Below, one piece after another: positions 58,711-64,000 of a stretch of DNA of 64,000 bases. The stretch covers positions 5,625,501-5,689,500 of the forward strand of contig NZ_CP029190.1 in NCBI RefSeq assembly GCF_008642295.1, read 5' to 3'. Position 1 is the first letter of the stretch. Each line of letters starts with the position of its first letter. Source of the stretch: Streptomyces venezuelae. GTDB lineage: Bacteria; Actinomycetota; Actinomycetes; Streptomycetales; Streptomycetaceae. The notes beneath the pieces are model-generated. The model was given only the letters and a program-made list of their open reading frames with translations, was not told the DNA's origin and did not search any database. A program made the translations under genes and the position numbers.

Positions 58711-58732
58711 GGTAGGACGGATCCGTCGTACC
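58711..58732. promoter_or_regulatory. 22 bp imperfect palindrome upstream of secG
   Basis: The core GACGGATCCGTC (58716-58727) is perfectly self-complementary, flanked by GGTA and TACC (one mismatched pair on each side). It lies between tpiA and the terminator hairpin. Confidence 0.45.
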
Positions 58733-58734
58733 CT

Positions 58735-58778
58735 TGCGGGGGCCAGGAGGGCTGAAACAGCAGCCCCTGGCCCCCGCA
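58735..58778 (+). terminator. Terminator hairpin after tpiA
   Basis: TGCGGGGGCCAGG pairs with CCTGGCCCCCGCA across an inner GGCTG/CAGCC stem and an AAACAG loop. It ends the gap-pgk-tpiA operon before secG. Confidence 0.8.
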
Positions 58779-58805
58779 TCAATTCCAAGGAAGTAGGGTC
58801 CAGCC

Positions 58806-59042
58806 GTGATTATGGGGTTCTCGATCGCCCTGATCGTCTTCAGCCTGCTGCTGATGCTGCTGGTGCTGATGCACAAGGGCAAGGGCGGCGGCCTCTCCGA
58901 CATGTTCGGCGGCGGTATGCAGTCCTCCGTCGGTGGTTCCTCGGTCGCCGAGCGCAACCTCGACCGGATCACCGTGGTGATCGGTCTGCTGTGGTTCGCG
59001 TGCATTGTCGCTCTCGGCCTGCTGATGAAGTCCAGCAGCTGA
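58806..59042 (+). CDS. secG: Preprotein translocase subunit SecG
   Basis: 78 aa, GTG start (a TAGGGT -10-like hexamer lies 7 nt upstream, so a leaderless start is possible). Two transmembrane helices (about 3-21 and 55-73) flank the conserved LMHKGKGGGLSDMFGGGMQS and NLDRITVVIG loop. SecG is the small auxiliary subunit of the SecYEG channel. Its place between tpiA and an RbpA-type gene is the standard streptomycete order. Confidence 0.95.
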   Translation: MIMGFSIALIVFSLLLMLLVLMHKGKGGGLSDMFGGGMQSSVGGSSVAERNLDRITVVIGLLWFACIVALGLLMKSSS

Positions 59043-59064
59043 CCCCAACTCGGGTACAGCGCGG

Positions 59065-59070
59065 TACACT
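59065..59070 (+). promoter_or_regulatory. -10 element of the RbpA-type gene
   Basis: TACACT about 38 bp before the GTG at 59108, giving a leader of about 31 nt that holds GGGAG. No clear -35 stands 17 bp upstream. Confidence 0.4.
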
Positions 59071-59107
59071 CACGCTTCGCGGCACCATCACGCAGGGAGT
59101 TACGACC

Positions 59108-59443
59108 GTGGCAAGTGGCAACGCGATCCGTGGAAGTCGGGTCGGAGCGGGGCCGATGGGCGAGGCCGAGCGCGGCGAGTCCGCACCCCGCCTGCGCATC
59201 TCCTTCTGGTGCTCCAACGGGCACGAGACGCAGCCGAGCTTCGCCAGCGATGCGCAGGTCCCGGACACCTGGGACTGCCCGCGCTGCGGATTCCCGGCCG
59301 GCCAGGACCGGGACAACCCCCCGGCGCCGCCGCGCACCGAACCGTACAAGACCCACCTGGCATACGTACGGGAGCGCCGTACCGACGCCGACGGCGAGGC
59401 GATCCTCGCCGAAGCCCTCGCCAAGCTCCGCGGCGAGATCTGA
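59108..59443 (+). CDS. rbpA: RbpA-family RNA polymerase-binding protein (paralogue)
   Basis: 111 aa, GTG start after GGGAG. The N-terminal tail AIRGSRVGAGPMGEAERGES and the core CSNGHETQPSFASDAQVPDT, WDCPRCGFPAGQD (zinc-type CxNGH...CPRC), then RTEPYKTHLAYVRERRTDAD and EAILAEALAKLRGEI match the RbpA fold: RbpA tail, core domain, basic linker, sigma-interacting domain. RbpA stabilises HrdB holoenzyme open complexes. From memory the main streptomycete RbpA has a different core sequence, so this is likely the second paralogue; the symbol follows the usual annotation. Confidence 0.85.
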   Translation: MASGNAIRGSRVGAGPMGEAERGESAPRLRISFWCSNGHETQPSFASDAQVPDTWDCPRCGFPAGQDRDNPPAPPRTEPYKTHLAYVRERRTDADGEAILAEALAKLRGEI

Positions 59444-59458
59444 ACCGTGCAGGACTTC

Positions 59459-59500
59459 GGGCCCGGCCCGCTGGAGAGCTTCTCCAGCGGGCCGGGCCCG
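59459..59500 (+). terminator. Strong terminator after the RbpA-type gene
   Basis: A stem of about 19 bp: GGGCCCGGCCCGCTGGAGA pairs with TCTCCAGCGGGCCGGGCCC around a 3 nt loop (GCT), followed by GTTTGTG. Confidence 0.9.
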
Positions 59501-59576
59501 TTTGTGTGCCTCGGTCCGGTTCTGATCCTTTAAGTTGGGGGGTGGCGGGGCACAACAGGACGGAAGAAGTGGGTTG

Positions 59577-61241
59577 ATGTCCGAGATGAACGCAGACGGC
59601 CGCAGCAGGCTCAACCGGACCCCCGAGTGGCTGGCACTCGGCAAGCACCGGGAAGAACTGGGGCAGACACATCTGCGGGAGCTGTTCGAGGCGGACCCGG
59701 GCCGGGGCACCGGCTACACCCTGCAGGTCGGCGACCTGCACATCGACTACTCCAAGCACCTGGTGACCGACGAGACGCTGGCACGCTTGCGGGAACTCGC
59801 GGCGGCCACCGGCGTCGCGGAACTCCGCGAGGCCATGTTCCGCGGCGAGAAGATCAACACGACCGAGGACCGGGCGGTCCTGCACACCGCGCTCCGCGCG
59901 CCGGCCGGCACGGTCGTCGAGGTGGACGGGGAGGACGTCGTCCCGGGCGTGCACGCGGTCCTGGACAAGATGGCCGCCTTCTCCGACCGGGTCAGGTCGG
60001 GGGAGTGGAAGGGCCACACCGGCAAGCGGATCCGCAACGTGGTCAACATCGGCATCGGCGGCTCCGACCTCGGACCGGCGATGGCCTACGAGGCGCTGCG
60101 CGCCTTCACCGACCGGGACCTCACGCTGCGGTTCGTCTCCAATGTGGACGGCGCGGACCTGCACGAGGCGGTCCGCGGACTCGACCCGGCCGAGACCCTG
60201 TTCATCGTCGCCTCGAAGACCTTCACCACCATCGAGACGGTCACCAACGCGACCTCGGCACGCGCCTGGCTGCTGGCGGGGCTGGGCGGCGACAACGCGG
60301 CGGTGGCCCGGCACTTCGTCGCCCTGTCGACGAACGCCGAGAAGGTCACCGAGTTCGGCATCGACCCGGCGAACATGTTCGAGTTCTGGGACTGGGTCGG
60401 CGGCCGGTACTCCTTCGACTCCGCGATCGGCCTCTCCCTGATGATCGCCATCGGGGCCGACGCCTTCCGGGAGATGCTGGCCGGCTTCCGACTGGTCGAC
60501 GAGCACTTCCGGACCGCCGCACCCGAGGACAACGCCCCTCTGCTGATGGGCCTGTTGGGCATCTGGTACGGCGCGTTCTTCGACGCCCAGTCGCATGCCG
60601 TGCTCCCGTACAGCCACTACCTGTCGCGTTTCACGGCCTACTTGCAGCAGCTGGACATGGAGTCCAACGGCAAGTCGGTGGACCGGGACGGGAATCCGGT
60701 CGACTGGGGGACCGGCCCGGTGGTGTGGGGCACCCCCGGCACCAACGGGCAGCACGCCTACTACCAGCTGATCCACCAGGGCACCAAGGTGATCCCGGCG
60801 GACTTCATCGGCTTCGCCCGCCCGGTCGCCGAACTCCCGCCGGGGCCGGCCGCCCAACACGACCTGCTGATGGCCAACTTCTTCGCGCAGACCCAGGCGC
60901 TGGCCTTCGGCAAGACCCCGGACGAGGTCCGCGCGGAGGGCGTCGCCGAGGAGCTGGTCCCGCACAAGACCTTCCGCGGCAACCACCCGACGACCACCAT
61001 CCTGGCCACCGAGCTCAGCCCGTCGGTCCTGGGGCAGCTGATCGCCCTGTACGAGCACAAGGTGTTCGTCCAGGGGGCGGTGTGGAACATCGACTCCTTC
61101 GACCAGTGGGGCGTCGAGCTCGGCAAGGTGCTGGCGAAGCGGGTGGAGCCGGCCCTGGTCGCGGGCACGGAGGTGCCGGGCCTGGACCCGTCGACGAAGG
61201 CGCTGGTCGCGAGGTACCGGGAGCTGCGGGGCCGGTCCTGA
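59577..61241 (+). CDS. pgi: Glucose-6-phosphate isomerase
   Basis: 554 aa from the ATG at 59577; GGAAGAAG lies upstream and an in-frame TTG precedes it. Motifs: [20 protein letters not shown] (about 156-175), [19 protein letters not shown], the SIS-family [18 protein letters not shown] and catalytic-loop [20 protein letters not shown] and [20 protein letters not shown]. It interconverts glucose 6-phosphate and fructose 6-phosphate. The gene is monocistronic with a terminator, and convergent with zwf-opcA-pgl, so the two carbon-flux branches face each other. Confidence 0.97.
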   Translation: MSEMNADGRSRLNRTPEWLALGKHREELGQTHLRELFEADPGRGTGYTLQVGDLHIDYSKHLVTDETLARLRELAAATGVAELREAMFRGEKINTTEDRAVLHTALRAPAGTVVEVDGEDVVPGVHAVLDKMAAFSDRVRSGEWKGHTGKRIRNVVNIGIGGSDLGPAMAYEALRAFTDRDLTLRFVSNVDGADLHEAVRGLDPAETLFIVASKTFTTIETVTNATSARAWLLAGLGGDNAAVARHFVALSTNAEKVTEFGIDPANMFEFWDWVGGRYSFDSAIGLSLMIAIGADAFREMLAGFRLVDEHFRTAAPEDNAPLLMGLLGIWYGAFFDAQSHAVLPYSHYLSRFTAYLQQLDMESNGKSVDRDGNPVDWGTGPVVWGTPGTNGQHAYYQLIHQGTKVIPADFIGFARPVAELPPGPAAQHDLLMANFFAQTQALAFGKTPDEVRAEGVAEELVPHKTFRGNHPTTTILATELSPSVLGQLIALYEHKVFVQGAVWNIDSFDQWGVELGKVLAKRVEPALVAGTEVPGLDPSTKALVARYRELRGRS

Positions 61242-61257
61242 GGGCGCGCTGACCGGC

Positions 61258-61281
61258 TGATCCTCTGATCCTCTGATCCTC
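61258..61281 (+). repeat. Three 8 bp tandem repeats after pgi
   Basis: TGATCCTC occurs three times in a row, directly before the pgi terminator. Confidence 0.8.
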
Positions 61282-61290
61282 TGAGCGGAA

Positions 61291-61326
61291 GAGCGCCGCG
61301 CACCGGTGGTCCGGTGGGCGGCGCTC
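61291..61326. terminator. Hairpin between pgi and pgl
   Basis: GAGCGCCGC (61291-61299) pairs with GCGGCGCTC (61318-61326), enclosing CACCGG/CCGGTG. It lies between the convergent pgi and pgl stops and can serve both. Confidence 0.8.
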
Positions 61327-61375
61327 TTGCGTGAGGGTGAGGTCCGGCTTTCCGATTCCTCCGGGCTCTCCGGGT

Positions 61376-62164
61376 TCAGGAGAGCGCGGGCGGGTACATC
61401 CCGCGGGGCAGCTTCGCGGCGGCGGTGCGGTCGAGCAGCCAGAGGGTGCGGGACCGCCCGTGCGCGGCTGCGGCCGGGGCCTGCACCCCGCCGGCCCCGC
61501 CGAGCGCGATCGCGACCGCCCCGGCCTTGTCCTCGCCGGCGGCGAGGAGCCAGACCTCGCGGGCCGACCGGATGGCGGGCAGGGTGAGGGAGATCCGGGT
61601 GGGCGGCGGCTTGGGCGCACCGTGTACGCCGACCACGGTGCGGGTCTGTTCGTAGGTGGCGGGGTGCTCGGGGAACAGGCTCGCGACATGGGTGTCGGGG
61701 CCGACCCCGAGCATCAGCACGTCGAACTGCGGGACCGGGCCGTGGTCCTCGGGGGTGGCCGCGGCGCGGAGCTCCTCCGCGTAGGCGGCGGCTGCGGCGT
61801 CCGCGTCGGTGCCGTACGGGCCGTCGGAGGCGGGCATGACGTGTACGCGGGCGGGGTTTAGCGGGACGGAATCCAGCAGCGCAGCGCGGGCCTGGGTGTG
61901 GTTGCGCTCGGGGTCGTCGGCGGGGAGGTACCGCTCGTCGCCCCACCAGAGGTCGAGGCGGCTCCAGTCGACGGCGTCCCGGGCGGGGGCGGCGGCGAGG
62001 GCGGTGAGGAGGCCGTTGCCGTTACGGCCGCCGGTCAGCACGATGGAGGCGGTGCCGCGGGCGGCTTGTGCGTCGACGATCTTGGTGATCAGCCGGGCTG
62101 CGGTGGCCTGGGCCATCAGGTCTTTGTCGCGGTGGACGACGACCTGGGGTGTCGTCATGCCCAT
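61376..62164 (-). CDS. pgl: 6-phosphogluconolactonase
   Basis: 262 aa from the ATG at 62164 (AAGAAGGCGG upstream). The DevB/SugE-type fold is marked by IVLTGGRNGNGLLTALAAAP, WWGDERYLPADDPERNHTQA (about 73-92) and LMLGVGPDTHVASLFPEHPA, with the Asp/Glu catalytic residues. It hydrolyses 6-phosphogluconolactone, the product of glucose-6-phosphate dehydrogenase. It follows opcA on the same strand, but a 650 bp repeat-rich region separates them, so it may have its own promoter. Confidence 0.93.
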   Translation of the reverse strand: MGMTTPQVVVHRDKDLMAQATAARLITKIVDAQAARGTASIVLTGGRNGNGLLTALAAAPARDAVDWSRLDLWWGDERYLPADDPERNHTQARAALLDSVPLNPARVHVMPASDGPYGTDADAAAAAYAEELRAAATPEDHGPVPQFDVLMLGVGPDTHVASLFPEHPATYEQTRTVVGVHGAPKPPPTRISLTLPAIRSAREVWLLAAGEDKAGAVAIALGGAGGVQAPAAAAHGRSRTLWLLDRTAAAKLPRGMYPPALS

Positions 62165-62221
62165 GGTGGTGCCGCCTTCTTGTCGGTTGTGGTGTGTGGG
62201 GCTCTGCGGGTGGGGCGGGGC

Positions 62222-62283
62222 CGCTGCGCGGAGCTGTTCCCCACCCCGCCCCTTCCCGAAACCGGGGCTCCGCCCCGGACCCC
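62222..62283 (-). repeat. Dispersed palindromic GC repeat, copy 4 (inverted)
   Basis: CGCTGCGCGGAG ... CCCGAAACCGGGGCTCCGCC ... GGACCCC, the same element as in hrpB and before uvrC. Confidence 0.85.
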
Positions 62284-62284
62284 G

Positions 62285-62540
62285 CCCGGTACCCCGGGCC
62301 GCGCTCGGACGGTGTGGGGCTGCGCCCCGACCCGGTCCGGTACCCGGGCTTCGCCCGGACCCTGCGGGGGCCGTGCCCGGGACCCGGTCCGGTACCCGGG
62401 CCGCGACCGGGCGGTGTGGGGCTGCGCCCCGACCTGGTCCGGTACCCCGGGCTTCGCCCGGACCGTGTGGGGCTGGCCCCGGTCCGGTACCCGGGCTGTG
62501 CCCGGACCGTGTGGGGCCGTGCCCCGGACCCGGTGCGGGG
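62285..62540 (+). repeat. Tandem array of ~50 bp palindrome-containing units
   Basis: Units open with CCGGTACC(C)CGGGC at about 62285, 62337, 62389, 62439 and 62484 (spacing 52, 52, 50, 45 bp) and each carries a GTGTGGGGCTGCGCCCC-like or GGGCTTCGCCC hairpin. A further decayed unit begins near 62641. Confidence 0.8.
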
Positions 62541-62816
62541 TGCGGAGCTCGTCCGGCGCCGCCTTCGGGGCTGCGCCCCGGCCCGGTGGGGTGCTTGGGC
62601 TTTGCCCAGCGTGGCTTTCGGGGCTGTGCCCCGGACCCCTCCGGTACCCGGGCCGGGCCCGGACCGTGTGGGGCTGCGCCCGGTCGCTTTCGGGGCCGTG
62701 CACCGGGTCGGCCTGCGGCCCCGCCGGTGCGCAGCCCCACAACCGGGGCGCGGAGCCCCGGGAGTGGGGCAAGGCCCGCCGTCGGAGCCCGGGGGCTGCG
62801 GCGGCGGGCCTGGGGG

Positions 62817-63872
62817 TCACTTGGACGGGGTTTTCTTGGATGCCGCCGCCGGCTTCGCGGCGGGCTTGGACGGCGCCGGAGTGGCGTCGGCCACGGCCGG
62901 GGCCGGGTCGGGCTTCGCCGGGGCCGGGCCGGCCTTCGACGGGTTGGCCGTGTTCAGCCGGGCCACCCCGAACTTCAGCGCGGACTCGTACGTATTGTCC
63001 GGGTCCAGTCGCCGCAGCTCCTCCGCCAGGAGTTCCGCCGTCTCCCGCCGCTTCAGTGCCACCGACCGGTCCGGCTGCCCCGGCATGCACAGCGTCGCCA
63101 GGGAGCCGTCCGCCCGGTCCAGGACGATGTCGCCGTCCTTGGTCTCCAGGCGGACCGCCGTCAGGCCCGGCCCCCGCGACAGCATGCGCGTCACCGGGAC
63201 CTCGAGGCGGTCGGCCAGCCACATGCCGAGCAGCTCGCAGCTGGGGTTGTCGTCCTCGCCCTCGACCGTGGCCGAGGTCACCGACAGTGCCTGCTGGTCC
63301 AGCGCCGCGGCCAGCATCGAGCGCCACGGGGTGATCCGGGTCCAGGACAGGTCGGTGTCGCCCGGCGCGTACGCCGCCGCCCGGTTGCCGAGCGCCCCGA
63401 TGGGGTCCTCGCAGGCGTAGGTGTCGGTGATCCGGCGCTGGCCCAGCGCGCCCAGCGGGTCGCCGGCCACGTCGGTCGGTGCGTCCTGCGGCCACCAGAC
63501 CACCACCGGGGCATCCGGCAGCAGCAGCGGCAGGACCACCGACTCGGCGTGGTTGACCAGCTCGCCGTGCAGGCGCAGCACAACCGTTTCGCCAGTGCCG
63601 GAGTCCGTCCCGACGCGGACCTCCGCGTCGAGCCGGGCGTCCCGCCGCGACCGCGGCGAGCGGCTGACCCGCCGGATCACGACCACGATCCGCGAGGGGT
63701 GCTCGTGGGACGCGTCGTTCGCCGACTTCAGCGCGTCGTACGCGTTCTCCTCGTCGGTGACGATGACCAGGGTGAGCACCATGCCGATGGCAGGCGTGCC
63801 GATGTCCCGGCGCGCCTGCACCAGCGCGGAGTTGATCTTGCTGGAGTTGGTCTCCGTGAGATCGATCTTCAT
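62817..63872 (-). CDS. opcA: Glucose-6-phosphate dehydrogenase assembly protein OpcA
   Basis: 351 aa. The body (to about 300) has the OpcA sequence: RIVVVIRRVSRSPRSRRDAR, VVWWPQDAPTDVAGDPLGAL, RRITDTYACEDPIGALGNRA and MLAAALDQQALSVTSATVEG. OpcA is needed for full activity and redox regulation of Zwf in actinobacteria and cyanobacteria. The ATG overlaps the zwf stop by 4 bp (ATGA), so translation is coupled. The last 45 residues are a histone-H1-like Ala/Lys/Pro tail (PAPAKPDPAPAVADATPAPS ... KTPSK), longer than I expect of the family. Confidence 0.94.
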   Translation of the reverse strand: MKIDLTETNSSKINSALVQARRDIGTPAIGMVLTLVIVTDEENAYDALKSANDASHEHPSRIVVVIRRVSRSPRSRRDARLDAEVRVGTDSGTGETVVLRLHGELVNHAESVVLPLLLPDAPVVVWWPQDAPTDVAGDPLGALGQRRITDTYACEDPIGALGNRAAAYAPGDTDLSWTRITPWRSMLAAALDQQALSVTSATVEGEDDNPSCELLGMWLADRLEVPVTRMLSRGPGLTAVRLETKDGDIVLDRADGSLATLCMPGQPDRSVALKRRETAELLAEELRRLDPDNTYESALKFGVARLNTANPSKAGPAPAKPDPAPAVADATPAPSKPAAKPAAASKKTPSK

Positions 63873-64000
63873 GGCCGCCGCCAGCTCCGTCCGTCTCGTG
63901 CGAGCATCTCGTCCGCCTCGACCGGCCCCCAGGTGCCTGCCGGGTACTGGGCGGGCTTGCCGTGCTTGTCCCAGTACTCCTCGATCGGGTCGAGGATGTT
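63869..64000 (-). CDS. zwf: Glucose-6-phosphate 1-dehydrogenase, C-terminal 43 residues
   Basis: Only the 3' end is in the window: about 43 residues reading NILDPIEEYWDKHGKP...WGPVEADEMLARDGRSWRRP before the TGA at 63869-63871. The DPIEEYW and WGPVEADEML patterns are the usual C-terminus of actinobacterial Zwf. The stop overlaps opcA. It catalyses the first step of the oxidative pentose-phosphate pathway; the rest of the gene lies outside. Confidence 0.92.
   Translation of the reverse strand, partial: NILDPIEEYWDKHGKPAQYPAGTWGPVEADEMLARDGRSWRRP

Larger units (their letters stand above)
62165..62816. other. 652 bp gene-free repeat region between pgl and opcA
   Basis: No credible gene. It contains copy 4 of the dispersed palindromic repeat (62222-62283), then a tandem array of CCGGTACC(C)CGGGC units spaced about 50 bp (62285-62540), then decayed GGGGCTGCGCCCC-type palindromes to about 62730. 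Apparent ORFs are Pro/Gly/Arg-rich artefacts of the repeats. Confidence 0.75.

Noticed and set aside
59100..61946. 948-residue minus-strand open frame antisense to pgi
   Set aside because: Arg/Gly/Pro-rich shadow without motifs; pgi on the plus strand is complete.
62285..62540. Possible CRISPR array
   Set aside because: Spacing is about 50 bp but the spacers are themselves related GC palindromes, no cas genes are nearby, and the units are not direct repeats with unique spacers.
62149..63420. Open frames through the pgl-opcA repeat region
   Set aside because: They run through palindromic repeats and then antisense to opcA; composition is repeat-derived.

Overview
The window is high-GC actinobacterial chromosome, almost certainly Streptomyces. 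The signs are extreme third-position GC, GTG starts, a long sortase-anchored chaplin, the sporulation regulator whiA, mycothiol-type enzymes, and gene order rpsA ... coaE ... uvrB ... uvrA ... uvrC-rapZ-yvcK-whiA ... gap-pgk-tpiA-secG ... pgi / pgl-opcA-zwf. From memory, that order matches the chromosome core of S. coelicolor. No prophage, insertion sequence, CRISPR array or specialised-metabolite cluster was found, so this is core genome with small accessory patches.

Layout. 1-7 kb: a DUF4184 membrane protein (cut by the window edge), a secreted lytic transglycosylase on a proline/threonine stalk, a DUF3068 pair, and a methyltransferase-hrpB pair. 7-14 kb: rpsA with a clear promoter, long leader and terminator, then PAC2, coaE, a TPR protein, small exported proteins and a membrane-anchored HTH protein. 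14-20 kb: a SNF2 helicase coupled to a SWIM zinc-finger protein, a HAD protein, the chaplin and a DUF2293 protein. 20-29 kb: cupins, an odd tRNA-Trp, a GNAT, a WGR/beta-propeller protein, a pseudouridine salvage pair (psuG-psuK), an MFS pump, ogt and an exported GDPD. 29-42 kb: uvrB, two TerD-type genes, terC behind a candidate manganese (yybP-ykoY) riboswitch, an MHS transporter, an MBL hydrolase with a mycothiol-type enzyme, and uvrA. 42-47 kb: a PfkB kinase, a Rieske lipoprotein, an HTH regulator with a palindromic site, and an exported cysteine protease with an exported partner. 47-55 kb: the overlapping uvrC-rapZ-yvcK-whiA operon and a secreted M14 peptidase. 55-64 kb: lower glycolysis (gap, pgk, tpiA), secG, an RbpA paralogue, pgi, and the divergent zwf-opcA-pgl pentose-phosphate operon.

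How the genes fit together: uvrA, uvrB and uvrC all lie here, so the whole UvrABC excinuclease is encoded in 20 kb, with ogt close by. gap-pgk-tpiA, pgi and zwf-opcA-pgl form a central-carbon block, and yvcK (gluconeogenesis/cell-wall homeostasis) lies upstream of it. WhiA and the chaplin link the region to sporulation and aerial growth.

Most interesting signals: (1) a terC leader in which one strand can pair either with the aptamer P1 or, over a perfect 10 bp, with the ribosome binding site; (2) a dispersed ~65 bp palindromic repeat, usually intergenic, sitting in frame inside hrpB; (3) an isolated tRNA-Trp(CCA) gene without the D-loop GG pair, overlapped antisense by a GNAT gene; (4) a two-domain chaplin whose second domain has both cysteines replaced by serine; (5) an HTH regulator / palindrome / cysteine protease / membrane-anchored partner cassette; (6) a ~50 bp tandem palindromic array between pgl and opcA. 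Coordinates and motifs were read by eye. Family names come from recognising the proteins, not from a search.
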